Shown here piece by piece: positions 8,070-15,767 of a DNA stretch of 64,000 bases. Every line of letters begins with the position of its first letter. The stretch's first letter is position 1. Source of the stretch: Azospirillum formosense (GTDB lineage Bacteria; Pseudomonadota; Alphaproteobacteria; Azospirillales; Azospirillaceae); NCBI RefSeq assembly GCF_040500525.1, contig NZ_CP159403.1:697001-761000 (forward strand), read 5' to 3'. Under the pieces are notes generated by a model that did not search any database, had not been told where the DNA came from, and saw only the letters and a list, made by a program, of their open reading frames with translations. The translations under genes were made by a program, and so were the position numbers.

Positions 8070-8587
8070 CCCAACTGCTCGACTTCCAGGTCGCCGCGGT
8101 CGCCCTGGCCGCCACGCTCGCCACCATCGCCGTCTGGGCGCCGCGCCGGCTGTGGGTGAAGGTGTCGGCGGTCGCCGTCTCCATCGGCTTCATGCCCGTC
8201 GCCTACGCCGGCATGGCCGACCTGCTGAGCAAGCCGAAGCCGGTCCGCATGGAATGGGCGCAAAGCGCCACCGCCCAGGCCACCATCCTGGGCGCCCAGA
8301 TCAAGGAGGGGCAGGGGATTTATCTGTGGCTCCAGCTGGAGGGCGGGGCCGAGCCGCGCTACTACAAGCTGGCCTGGGACCGGAAGCTGGCCGAGCAGCT
8401 CCAGCAGGCGATGCGCGAGGCCGAGAGGAACCGCTCCGGCATGGCGATGACGCTGCCGTTCGAGAAGACGCTGGATCCCGACAAGCCCAAATTTCACGCC
8501 CTGCCGCAGCCCCAGCTTCCCGAGAAAAATGGCGAGGAGGGCGGACCGGGCCCGATGGTCTACCGCCACCCCGGCATGGACGCCTGA
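8066..8587 (+). CDS. cassette 1, gene C: membrane-anchored partner protein, new family
   Basis: The protein has 173 residues. gcgggagg precedes the ATG, which overlaps the gene B stop by 4 nt. Two hydrophobic helices at the N terminus (about 7-24 and 30-50) are followed by a soluble, probably periplasmic part. This contains KPVRMEW, a YYKLAWDRKLAEQLQQAMREAERN helix region (residues about 110-132) and a Pro-rich end (ALPQPQLPEKN). The same marks occur in the paralogue at 32024-32560 and nowhere else that I know. No enzyme motif is visible. Its fixed position in both loci suggests an obligate third component of the channel complex. Confidence 0.75.
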   Translation: MTQLLDFQVAAVALAATLATIAVWAPRRLWVKVSAVAVSIGFMPVAYAGMADLLSKPKPVRMEWAQSATAQATILGAQIKEGQGIYLWLQLEGGAEPRYYKLAWDRKLAEQLQQAMREAERNRSGMAMTLPFEKTLDPDKPKFHALPQPQLPEKNGEEGGPGPMVYRHPGMDA

Positions 8588-8613
8588 CGCGCCGGACGCG
8601 GCCGGGTCATGAC

Positions 8614-8638
8614 GCTGGGGCGGGGGCCTCACCCCAGC
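8614..8638. terminator. hairpin between convergent genes
   Basis: gctgggg and ccccagc form a 7-bp stem around an 11-nt loop, between cassette 1 and the leftward gene at 8629 and overlapping the stop of the latter. There is no clear U-run, so termination is only possible. Confidence 0.3.
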
Positions 8639-9015
8639 TTCACGTAGCCCCGCTCGATCACCCGCTCCGCCGCTTCGAAGACCGCCTGCATCTCCTCGTA
8701 GGCGCGGCGGACGCGGGCCAGCTCTTCGATGGCGGCGGCATCGGGGTGGCGGTGATCCGCCACCTTCAGACCGGCGCGCAGATAGTCGGCCCGCAGCTCC
8801 GCCACCCGGACGGCCATGCGCAGGAAGGACGTCTGGTTGAGGTTGGGAAGCTCCCGTCCCATCACCTCGCAGTTCGCCTCCAGCACCGCCGCTTCCATGT
8901 TCTCCAGGAAGTGCATGATCCGGTGCCGCGACGTGTTTTCCGCCGCTTCCGGCGTCAGCAGCTTGTCAACCTTGCCCTTGGCGTATTCGCCGATGATCTT
9001 CCCGCCCATGCCCAT
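8629..9015 (-). CDS. conserved-looking helical protein, unknown
   Basis: The protein has 128 residues from an ATG at 9015 with ggagg 7 nt upstream. It begins MGMGGKIIGEYAKGKVDKLL and is almost wholly alpha-helical with many Glu, Arg and Ala; there is no signal peptide, membrane helix or catalytic motif. It is convergent with cassette 1 and divergent from purU. I do not recognise a family; a small structural or adaptor protein is possible. Confidence 0.65.
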   Translation of the reverse strand: MGMGGKIIGEYAKGKVDKLLTPEAAENTSRHRIMHFLENMEAAVLEANCEVMGRELPNLNQTSFLRMAVRVAELRADYLRAGLKVADHRHPDAAAIEELARVRRAYEEMQAVFEAAERVIERGYVKLG

Positions 9016-9184
9016 GGCTCGCCTCCAGGTTCGGCCCGATGCCGAAACGGTGCATTGTCGCATGGGAATCGTTACCAAATGCTGCCGGAAGGGCGTTCCG
9101 GTATTCCGACATTGCACGATGCATCCCGCGGACGATCATGCTAGGGAATCCGCCCTTGATTCCAGGTCGCAACGGTAGGCGCGC

Positions 9185-10051
9185 ATGTCCGGCACCGCTT
9201 CTGAATACATCCTCACCGTCTCGTGCCCCGATGCCGTGGGCATTGTCTACGCCGTGTCGGGATTCCTGGCCGAACGGTCGTGCAACATCATCGACAGCGC
9301 GCAGTTCGGCGACCGCGGGACCAATCTGTTCTTTTTGCGCATCCACTTTTCCGCCGAGCCGTCGGGGCCGTCGCAGGCGGAGCTCCAGGCGGCCTTCGCC
9401 GAGCAGGTGGCCGAGCGCTTCGGCATGACCTGGAAGCTGCACGACGCCGGGCGGCGCCAGCGGGTGCTGATCATGGTCTCGAAGTTCGGGCATTGCCTGA
9501 ACGATCTGCTGTACCGCTACCGCACCGGCTATCTGCCGATCGAAATCCCCGCCATCGTGTCCAACCACCGCGACTTCTACCAGCTCGCGGCGTGGCACAA
9601 CATTCCCTTCCACTACCTGCCGGTGTCCAACGACAGCAAGGCCCAGCAGGAGGCCCGTCTGTTGGAGATCGCGGAGCAGGAGAAGGTCGATCTGGTCGTG
9701 CTCGCCCGTTACATGCAGGTGCTGTCCCCGGCCCTGTGCGAGCGGATGGCCGGGCGGGTCATCAACATCCACCATTCCTTCCTGCCCAGCTTCAAGGGCG
9801 CCAAGCCGTACCATCAGGCGCATGCCCGCGGCGTGAAACTGATCGGCGCCACCGCCCACTACGTCACCTCGAACCTCGACGAGGGGCCGATCATCGAACA
9901 GGAGGCCGAGCGCGTCGACCATACGATGACGCCCGACGACCTGGTGGCCATCGGGCGTGACATCGAAAACATCGTGCTGGCTCGGGCGGTCCGTTACCAC
10001 GTCGAACACCGCGTCCTGCTGAACGGCGGGCGCACCGTCGTGTTCAAGTAG
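9185..10051 (+). CDS. purU: formyltetrahydrofolate deformylase
   Basis: The enzyme has 288 residues and hydrolyses 10-formyl-tetrahydrofolate to formate and tetrahydrofolate, balancing one-carbon pools and supplying formate for PurT-type purine synthesis. An N-terminal ACT domain (residues 6-85, YILTVSCPDAVGIV) binds effectors such as methionine or glycine in the known enzyme. A formyltransferase-fold domain follows from about residue 92, with NIHHSFLPSF near 196 and the catalytic Asp in NLDEGPIIEQ near 238. The full family length is present. It is convergent with phyR, with a hairpin between. Confidence 0.96.
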   Translation: MSGTASEYILTVSCPDAVGIVYAVSGFLAERSCNIIDSAQFGDRGTNLFFLRIHFSAEPSGPSQAELQAAFAEQVAERFGMTWKLHDAGRRQRVLIMVSKFGHCLNDLLYRYRTGYLPIEIPAIVSNHRDFYQLAAWHNIPFHYLPVSNDSKAQQEARLLEIAEQEKVDLVVLARYMQVLSPALCERMAGRVINIHHSFLPSFKGAKPYHQAHARGVKLIGATAHYVTSNLDEGPIIEQEAERVDHTMTPDDLVAIGRDIENIVLARAVRYHVEHRVLLNGGRTVVFK

Positions 10052-10061
10052 GGCGAACCCC

Positions 10062-10096
10062 AGGCAAGGCGGTCTTCACGCAGGACCGGCTTGCCT
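10062..10096. terminator. hairpin between convergent purU and phyR
   Basis: A 13-bp stem with one mismatch (aggcaaggcggtc, 9-nt loop, gaccggcttgcct) lies 10 nt after the purU stop. It has no U-run on the plus strand, but the position suggests a two-way transcription barrier. Confidence 0.5.
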
Positions 10097-10111
10097 TCCC
10101 CCGGCGGACGC

Positions 10112-10906
10112 TCAGTGCTTCATGGCGAGCGAGGCTTCCTCGGGGTGGGGGGTGAAGACGGCGCGGGTGATCGCCTGCTCGATCTGTTCGCGGGTGAAGG
10201 GCTTGGGAATCACCGGGCCCAGATGCTCCAGCCCCTGCTTGGCCAGCTCGTTGGGGAAGGCGGTGACGAAGATCACCGGCAGGAAGCGCTGGCGGCGGAG
10301 TTCCCGCGCCACCTCGATCCCGTTGTCGCCTTCCGCCAGTCGGATGTCCATCAGCGCCAGCGTCGGCGCATGGCGGGAGGCCAGCGTCAGCGCCTCGTCC
10401 ATGGTGGCGGCGTTGCCGCAGACGGTGTGGCCCATGCCGCGCACCGTTTCCGCCAGGTCGAAGGCGATGATGGCGTCGTCCTCGACGATCAGGATCGTCG
10501 CCGTGAGCCTCGAGCGCACCCGCTCGCGCGCAAAATTCAACCGTTCCACCGCGTCTTCCGGGGCGATGCCCAGAACGGTGGCGGCGTCGGCGACCGGCAG
10601 ATCCTCCAGGTTGACCAGCAGGTAGAGGCGCCGGTCCATCTCATCCAGGCTGTGCAGCGCCACCTCGACCGGATGGGCGCCGGGAGCGCCGGCCCGGGCA
10701 CCGGAGCTGTCCTGCAACTGGTTCAGGTAGCGATAGAGCGATCCGCGCGACGGGTCCGCGGCCGCCGCTCCGCCCGGCCCGTCCAGGTACCATTCCAATG
10801 TGCGCGTCACCAGGGCATCCCCCTGCGTCGACGTTCCCGTCAAGGCCCGCGCGTAGCGCCGCAGATAAGGCAGATGTTCCATCAGGTGGCGGGTGTTCTG
10901 ATCCAT
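10112..10906 (-). CDS. phyR: PhyR-type general stress response regulator
   Basis: The protein has 264 residues. The first 130 form a sigma-factor-like domain (sigma2/sigma4 helices, e.g. DRRLYLLVNLEDLPVADAATVLGI); the remainder is a receiver domain with acidic pocket Glu142-Asp143-Asp144, phospho-acceptor Asp187 (LALMDIRL), Thr215 and Lys235. This sigma-like plus receiver order is diagnostic of PhyR. When phosphorylated, PhyR binds the anti-sigma factor NepR and frees the EcfG sigma factor. Unusually for this locus type, I find no nepR or ecfG gene in the flanks, so the partners are elsewhere. The divergent side carries an EcfG-like promoter and a candidate sRNA. Confidence 0.95.
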   Translation of the reverse strand: MDQNTRHLMEHLPYLRRYARALTGTSTQGDALVTRTLEWYLDGPGGAAAADPSRGSLYRYLNQLQDSSGARAGAPGAHPVEVALHSLDEMDRRLYLLVNLEDLPVADAATVLGIAPEDAVERLNFARERVRSRLTATILIVEDDAIIAFDLAETVRGMGHTVCGNAATMDEALTLASRHAPTLALMDIRLAEGDNGIEVARELRRQRFLPVIFVTAFPNELAKQGLEHLGPVIPKPFTREQIEQAITRAVFTPHPEEASLAMKH

Positions 10907-11190
10907 GACTTTTTCCCCGTACCTCCAGCCAGTGCGGACCGCCGAGGTGCGCTGGCTTGCCTGCCGTGTTTCCCGGACCGTGCCGAATGTTCCCGTCCGA
11001 TCCCTTACAAAGTTAAGTTCATATGGCGCAGTTCGCGCCGTATCGGGAGTGAAGACGAAAGGGTTATTCGGGATAGCTTGATCGGATTAAATCCGGTCGC
11101 CGGACGGGCGAGGTCATACTTCGTCCGCTTGGGCGCCGGCTCCTTCCGGTCGTTTTACCGCCCGGCGGTCCGCCGCATGCGCGCGGTGAC

Positions 11191-11216
11191 GGAACAATCG
11201 GCACGGGGAGGGTGTT
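11191..11216 (+). promoter_or_regulatory. EcfG-like promoter
   Basis: GGAAC and TGTT are separated by 17 nt. The established alphaproteobacterial EcfG consensus is GGAAC-N16/17-CGTT, so one -10 base differs. It points away from phyR into the candidate sRNA. Confidence 0.4.
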
Positions 11217-11221
11217 GGGAC

Positions 11222-11308
11222 TGCCAATGGTGTGATTCCTCCCTGAACCGCCAGTCACTGCCGCCGCAGCGCCTGTCCCACCGGGGACGCGCCGGCGGCG
11301 TTTTTTTT
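11222..11308 (+). ncRNA. candidate general-stress small RNA
   Basis: From the start expected for the promoter at 11191-11216 to the end of a T8 tract, the RNA would be about 85 nt. It contains an exposed pyrimidine-rich stretch (gattcctccctgaacc) able to pair with Shine-Dalgarno sequences and ends in a compound hairpin. The position next to phyR and the EcfG-like element suggest a stress-induced regulatory RNA comparable in logic, not shown in sequence, to GsrN of Caulobacter. Both the RNA and its targets are inferred. Confidence 0.4.
11260..11308 (+). terminator. strong Rho-independent terminator
   Basis: An outer stem gccgccg/cggcggc and gcgc/gcgc with a CA bulge encloses gtccc-accg-gggac, followed by eight T residues. 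No protein-coding gene ends here, which is the main reason to suspect a noncoding transcript. Confidence 0.8.
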
Positions 11309-11318
11309 GCGCAGCACC

Positions 11319-11343
11319 AAAAAAAGCACGCCCGTGGGCTTGC
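11319..11343 (-). terminator. terminator-like hairpin, leftward
   Basis: On the minus strand gcaagcc-cacg-ggcgtgc (one mismatch) is followed by seven T residues. It faces the rightward terminator 10 nt away. No leftward gene ends here; it may stop antisense transcription from the 11455 gene side. Confidence 0.5.
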
Positions 11344-11454
11344 ACAGGGATTAGTGCGATATTACTGACTGTCCCCGGCGTCACGCACCGGTGACGGAAC
11401 GGCGTCGAAACCGTCCGGCGCCGCCTCGCCCGACCCGTTCCTGTCGAACCGTGT

Positions 11455-12048
11455 ATGCCAGGGCCGCGCATGCCAGAGTCGCGAATGACCGAACCAGACT
11501 TCGACCCATCGGACTCTCACCCGCCCGATACCGAGCCGTCGGTGACCGAAGGCATTGCGCCGGACGAACTGGCGGATTTCCACGCGTGGCGGCAGCGTGT
11601 GGTTGGCACCAACATTTCCGACAAGACCCTGCTGGCGACCGATTATCTCAATCACTTCAACGAAATCGTGATGCTGATCGAGATGATTCCGGACATGCCG
11701 GACATGGTGGAGGAATGCCTGATCTGGCAGCCCAAGAGCTACCCGGAGCATTTCCGCGACAGCGGCTTCTCGGACCGGGATCTCGCCATCGAGGCGTACG
11801 GCCACGTCCCGGCCAAGTTCAAGCGGCCCTTCGAGGACACCATCGCCCAGGCGCATCAGGTGGTCCGCCACACGCTGGAGCGCGTGTCCGTCGACATTCA
11901 GGACGGGGCGAGCGACAAGCTGCGGCTGGACTGCCAGACCTCGGTCGCGATGATCCATCGAATCATCCAGGTCGCCAACGGCATCATCCACGGCACCGCC
12001 CACGTCATGGAGCAGGGCGAGATCGACCTGTATCTGAGCGCCGAGTAA
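11455..12048 (+). CDS. hypothetical helical protein
   Basis: The frame encodes 197 residues from the ATG at 11455; ATGs at 11470 and 11485 are also possible and none has a clear ribosome site. The first 35 residues are acidic and Pro-rich and probably disordered. The rest is soluble, mostly helical, with YLNHFNEIVMLIEMIPDMPDM, a Trp-Gln-Pro-Lys turn and a C-terminal helix containing HGTAHVMEQGEID. There is no membrane helix or recognised motif. It lies downstream of the candidate sRNA locus and upstream of marR. Confidence 0.65.
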   Translation: MPGPRMPESRMTEPDFDPSDSHPPDTEPSVTEGIAPDELADFHAWRQRVVGTNISDKTLLATDYLNHFNEIVMLIEMIPDMPDMVEECLIWQPKSYPEHFRDSGFSDRDLAIEAYGHVPAKFKRPFEDTIAQAHQVVRHTLERVSVDIQDGASDKLRLDCQTSVAMIHRIIQVANGIIHGTAHVMEQGEIDLYLSAE

Positions 12049-12222
12049 CCGCCTCGGGGTCACGGCGGAGGCGCCCGATCTCTGCGCAGATGATTATTGC
12101 TTGTGCACCAAGCATTCCTTCCTTGCATGGCTCAAAGGCCGAGCGTCCAACTACAGTAAGCCTTCGAACGAAGAAGAGGCGGCGCTGCGGCGGATGCCTC
12201 CCATCGGGAGTGGAGACAGACC

Positions 12223-12756
12223 GTGAAGGGACCCGCCATCGCAGCGGCCGACGCATCGGCCGAGGCGCAGGGGGACGTGTCGGTCGATGTGGAGGCTGCG
12301 GCTGACCTCGCCGCCTCCCCGGAGATGCGCCTCTGGTTGCGTCTTTCGGCGTGCGCCGTTCTGATCGGCGCCCGGTTGCGCAGCCGTTTGCGCGACGAGT
12401 TCAGCACCACCCAGCCGCGTTTCGACCTGCTGTGCCTGCTCGACCGCCAGCCGGAGGGGCTGACCATGGGCGAGTTGTCGAAGCGCATGATGGTCACCAA
12501 CGGCAACGTCACCGGCATTGTAGAACGGCTGGCCAAGGACGGGCTGGTCACGCGCGCCGCGGCGTCGAACGACCGCCGCATGCAGTTCGTCCGGATCACC
12601 CCCGAAGGCAGCGCCCTGGCGCAGGCCATCGCGGCGGCGCAACGCCGCTGGCTGGCCGAGCTGACGGCGGGAATGCCCCACGGCGACGTGGTCCAGCTGA
12701 TGGGGTTGTTGGGGAAGCTGAAGAAAACGGTGCGTGGTGGAGGCGTGAGGGCATGA
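12223..12756 (+). CDS. MarR-family transcriptional regulator
   Basis: The protein has 177 residues from a GTG with ggag upstream. A nonconserved N terminus (1-40) precedes a winged helix-turn-helix: TMGELSKRMMVTNGNVTGIVERLAKDGL (about 85-112) and the wing with AASNDRRMQFVRITPEG, where Asp-Arg-Arg is the MarR signature. Its stop overlaps the start of the CoA ligase gene (ATGA), so they are co-transcribed and translationally coupled. The likely role is a repressor relieved by the aromatic acid or its CoA ester, as with other MarR regulators of aromatic degradation. Confidence 0.93.
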   Translation: MKGPAIAAADASAEAQGDVSVDVEAAADLAASPEMRLWLRLSACAVLIGARLRSRLRDEFSTTQPRFDLLCLLDRQPEGLTMGELSKRMMVTNGNVTGIVERLAKDGLVTRAAASNDRRMQFVRITPEGSALAQAIAAAQRRWLAELTAGMPHGDVVQLMGLLGKLKKTVRGGGVRA

Positions 12757-14390
12757 TTCGGTCCGGTCATATCGACAGTTTCACGCGCGACCGGCTGCCG
12801 CCGCCGGAGCAGATGCCCGACTTTTTCTATGACCGGCCCGAACTCACCTATCCCGAACGCCTGAACGCCGCCGCGGCCCTGCTGGATGTCTGGCGGGAGC
12901 GCGGCTGGGACGAGCGCCCCTGCGTCATCGGCAACGGCGACGTGTGGAGCTACGGCCGCTTCCGCGACACCGTGGACCGCATCGCGCGCCTTCTGGCCGA
13001 GCGGTTCGGCATCGTTCCGGGCAACCGGGTGCTGGTGCGCGGGACCAACACGCCGATGCTCGCCGCCTGCTGGCTGGCGGTGCTGAAGGCCGGCGCGGTG
13101 GTGGTGCCGACCATGCCGCTGCTGCGCGCGGCGGAGCTGGAAAGCATCCTTGAACGCGCCGCCGTCTCGCTGGCGCTGTGCGACGCGCGCTTCGCCAAGG
13201 ATTTGAACGCGGCGGCGCAGGCGATGGACGGGAGCATGCCCGTCGTGACCTTCAACGGCGGCGACCTCGAAGGGCGGCTGGAGAAGACCGATACCGGCTT
13301 CGCCGCGGTGGACACCGCCGCCGACGACGTGGCGCTGATCGCCTTCACCTCCGGCACCACGGGCAAGCCCAAGGCGACCGCCCATTTCCACCGGGACCTT
13401 CTGGCGGTGGCCGACCTGTCTCCGCAATCGCTGCTGAAGACCGGCGGCGACGACGTGTTCTGCGGGACGCCGTCGCTCGCCTTCGCCTATGGGCAGGGAG
13501 GGATGCTGCTGTTCCCGCTGCGGGTGGGGGCGTCGGTGGTGCTGCTGGACCGGGCGACGCCGGAGCGGCTGCTTGAGGTGACCGCGAAGCACAAGGCGAC
13601 GGTGATGTTCACCGTGCCGACCGTCTACCGCGCCATGACCGCGCGGATCGAGGAGGACCCGGTCCTGGCCGAGGGGCTGCGCACGCTGCGCGCCTGCGTC
13701 TCGGCGGGTGAACCGCTGCCCGCCACCACGCTGGAGGGCTGGCAGGCGGTGACGGGGATGGAGATTTTGGACAGCTTCGGCACCACGGAGATGCTGAACG
13801 CCGTCCTGCATTCGCCGCCCGGCGCCGTCCGGCCCGGCGCCACCGGGATGGTGGTTCCGGGGTACGAGGCCCGCGTGGTCGACGACAGCCTGACCCCGCT
13901 GCCCCCCGGCCAGATCGGGCGGCTGGCCGTGCGCGGCCCGACCGGCTGCATCTATCTGGACGACCCGCGCCAGGAGAACTACGTGCAGGGCGGCTGGAAC
14001 CTGACCGGCGACGCCTTCCGCATGGATGAGGACGGCTATTTCTGGTATCACGCGCGGACCGACGACCTGATCGTCTCTGCCGGCTACAAGATTTCCGGGC
14101 TGGAGGTGGAGGACGTCCTGCTCGGCCACGAGGCGGTCGAGGAATGCGCGGTGATCGCGGCCCCCGATCCGCTGCGCGGCTCCATCCCCAAGGCCTTCAT
14201 CGTCACCCGCGACGGCGTGCGGCCCAGCGACGATCTGGCGGAACGGCTGCAATGCTACGTCAAGGACCGGATCGCCCCCTACAAGTACCCCCGCGCGGTG
14301 GAGTTCCTGGAGCAGTTGCCGCGGACGGAAACGGGCAAGATCCAGCGCTACAAGCTGCGGCAGAGGGAATGGGTCGAGAACGAGGATTGA
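12753..14390 (+). CDS. aromatic acid-CoA ligase, probably 2-aminobenzoate-CoA ligase
   Basis: The enzyme has 545 residues of the ANL (AMP-forming) superfamily and would make an acyl-CoA from an aromatic acid, ATP and CoA. The P-loop-like motif [18 protein letters not shown] (about 205-222) is typical of the benzoate/2-aminobenzoate ligase branch. Further ANL motifs are DSFGTTEM (A5), [20 protein letters not shown] (A7/A8) and the catalytic Lys near the C terminus in [13 protein letters not shown]. The substrate is inferred: anthranilate or benzoate. No downstream ring-reducing or -oxidising enzymes follow, so the pathway genes are elsewhere. It is controlled by the overlapping marR. Confidence 0.88.
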   Translation: MIRSGHIDSFTRDRLPPPEQMPDFFYDRPELTYPERLNAAAALLDVWRERGWDERPCVIGNGDVWSYGRFRDTVDRIARLLAERFGIVPGNRVLVRGTNTPMLAACWLAVLKAGAVVVPTMPLLRAAELESILERAAVSLALCDARFAKDLNAAAQAMDGSMPVVTFNGGDLEGRLEKTDTGFAAVDTAADDVALIAFTSGTTGKPKATAHFHRDLLAVADLSPQSLLKTGGDDVFCGTPSLAFAYGQGGMLLFPLRVGASVVLLDRATPERLLEVTAKHKATVMFTVPTVYRAMTARIEEDPVLAEGLRTLRACVSAGEPLPATTLEGWQAVTGMEILDSFGTTEMLNAVLHSPPGAVRPGATGMVVPGYEARVVDDSLTPLPPGQIGRLAVRGPTGCIYLDDPRQENYVQGGWNLTGDAFRMDEDGYFWYHARTDDLIVSAGYKISGLEVEDVLLGHEAVEECAVIAAPDPLRGSIPKAFIVTRDGVRPSDDLAERLQCYVKDRIAPYKYPRAVEFLEQLPRTETGKIQRYKLRQREWVENED

Positions 14391-14815
14391 CCGGGGAACG
14401 ATTCACCGGGGACCGGGCGGCGCACGCACCGCTGGTGCAGTTCGTCCTCTTCGTGGTGGTCGGCTGCGCCGCGGCGGTCGGCCATTACGGCGTTCTGATC
14501 GCGCTGTCGGAGCTGACGGCGGCCCCGCCGGTCCTGGCCTCGGCGGCGGGCTTCCTCGTCGGCGGCGTCATCAGCTATCTGCTGAATTACGGCCATGTCT
14601 TCCGCAGCGAGCAGGAGCATCTGCCCACCGCCGCGAAGTTCGTGGCCGTCGCCGCGGTGGGGCTGTGCGTGAACAGCGCCATCATGTGGGCCCTGGCGCA
14701 GCGGCTGGGCCTGCATTACCTGCTGGCCCAGCTCACCGCCACGGCGCTGGTGATGCTGTGGAGCTTCGCTGCGAACCGCTACTGGACCTTCAAGGCCGGA
14801 TCGCCCGCCGCCTGA
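14387..14815 (+). CDS. GtrA-like four-helix membrane protein
   Basis: The protein has 142 residues from a TTG at 14387 that overlaps the ligase stop (TTGA). A GTG at 14435 is an alternative. Four hydrophobic helices are visible (about 16-36, 43-65, 81-101 and 108-128), ending SFAANRYWTFKAG, the characteristic end of GtrA/DPMS-associated proteins. GtrA proteins help translocate polyprenyl-linked sugars, so a role in envelope glycosylation is likely. The 3' end overlaps the convergent methyltransferase gene by 37 nt. Confidence 0.85.
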   Translation: MTGERFTGDRAAHAPLVQFVLFVVVGCAAAVGHYGVLIALSELTAAPPVLASAAGFLVGGVISYLLNYGHVFRSEQEHLPTAAKFVAVAAVGLCVNSAIMWALAQRLGLHYLLAQLTATALVMLWSFAANRYWTFKAGSPAA

Positions 14816-15579
14816 GTGCCCGCCGCCTGAGTGCTTGTCGGCTCGCCATGACGGCGGGCGACGAAGGAGTGGCGGTGCGGCGTCGGGCCGATGTTCTTCG
14901 CCAGACGATCGCCTTGCAGCCCGGCGGCGGACAGTCGCTCCTGCAATTCCGCCGGCGTGTAGGTGGAAAAGCCGGCCTCGCGCCGGATGCGCCGGTAATC
15001 GGACAGCGCCATGCGTCCCAGCCCCATCAGCGCCGCCATCAGGAAGCCGTGCCGGCGCGCCATGCTGAGCTGGCTGGCGATGTCGCGCAGCATCGGCGTG
15101 TCGGGCTCCACCACATCGGCGATCAGGATGCGCCCCCGCGTCCCGATCAGGTGGCGCCAGCGGTGAAGGACGCCTTCCAGATCCTCGCGCGGGATGTATT
15201 GCAGCACGGAGACGGCCAGCACCAAGTCGACGCTCCCCGTCGGCAGGGTGGCGAGGTCGTCGTCGTCGAGGATCCGGATTCCCGGATGGCCGGATAACCG
15301 CTCGCGCAGGCGATGGCGCACCGCGGGGGCGGCGTCGTATAGCCAGACGTTCCGGCAGCGCTTGGCCATGGCTTCCGCCGCCAAAGCGTCGCCGCAGCCG
15401 AAATCCAGGACGGTCCCCCCCTCCGGAAGATGGGCGTCGAGGTCGCTCTGCAGGCAAGCGAAATGCGCTTCCAGATTGCGCTGATTCGCGTAGATGGCGT
15501 TGGGCCGGTTCCAGAAATCGACCCAGCCGCTGGACCCCTGGCCGCCCGGTGGCCCGGACGACGTCCCATTGTCGTGCAT
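14779..15579 (-). CDS. class I SAM-dependent methyltransferase
   Basis: The protein has 266 residues. The SAM motif LDFGCGDALAAEAMA is at about 58-72, the acidic loop DAAP at about 82, and VLAVSVLQYIPREDLEGVL (motifs II/III) at about 118-136. The first 20 residues are Gly/Ser-rich. The substrate is unknown; the gtrA-like neighbour would fit a glycan or lipid target. The last 30 residues include TQAAG twice, produced by a 15-bp tandem repeat, so the C-terminal tail looks like a recent extension. Confidence 0.85.
   Translation of the reverse strand: MHDNGTSSGPPGGQGSSGWVDFWNRPNAIYANQRNLEAHFACLQSDLDAHLPEGGTVLDFGCGDALAAEAMAKRCRNVWLYDAAPAVRHRLRERLSGHPGIRILDDDDLATLPTGSVDLVLAVSVLQYIPREDLEGVLHRWRHLIGTRGRILIADVVEPDTPMLRDIASQLSMARRHGFLMAALMGLGRMALSDYRRIRREAGFSTYTPAELQERLSAAGLQGDRLAKNIGPTPHRHSFVARRHGEPTSTQAAGTQAAGDPALKVQ
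14803..14832. repeat. 15-bp tandem repeat at the gtrA/methyltransferase junction
   Basis: gcccgccgcctgagt occurs twice in a row. Each copy carries a TGA in the gtrA frame, and the pair encodes the repeated TQAAG of the convergent methyltransferase. Confidence 0.85.
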
Positions 15580-15767
15580 ATCCCGCTTCCCCTTTTGTGG
15601 GTCGTTTCTTGCCGAGGGGATTGTGTTGTTCGTCTCTTCGCCGGGAAGAGCCCCCTCGATCCGACCGTGTCGTAATCATGGTAGGTGTGAACAATCGGAA
15701 CGGTCAAGAATGACCGGCGGGGACTATGCCGCCAGTGGAGGACGGACCAGGGAAGGACGGAGCGGGG

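Larger units (their letters stand above)
10907..11454. other. 548-nt region next to phyR holding a candidate sRNA
   Basis: No believable protein frame is visible; a NepR-like 60-aa frame was sought by eye and not found. The region contains an EcfG-like promoter (11191-11216), a candidate sRNA (about 11222-11308), its terminator, and an oppositely oriented terminator-like hairpin (11319-11343). Confidence 0.55.

Noticed and set aside
6728..8587. Reading cassette 1 as exbB-exbD-tonB, tolQ-tolR-tolA or a Zorya-type defence system
   Set aside because: Gene B lacks an ExbD/TolR domain and an OmpA-like peptidoglycan-binding domain, gene C is not TonB/TolA-like, gene A lacks a long ZorA tail, and no helicase or nuclease gene follows.
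10907..11190. nepR gene expected near phyR
   Set aside because: No frame with the NepR pattern could be read on either strand by eye.
10091..11368. Plus-strand frame of 425 codons
   Set aside because: Mostly antisense to phyR, and it runs through the candidate sRNA and terminator without a protein-like pattern.
12132..14252. Long minus-strand frame of about 700 codons
   Set aside because: Antisense to marR and the CoA ligase gene, both with clear motifs and coupled starts.
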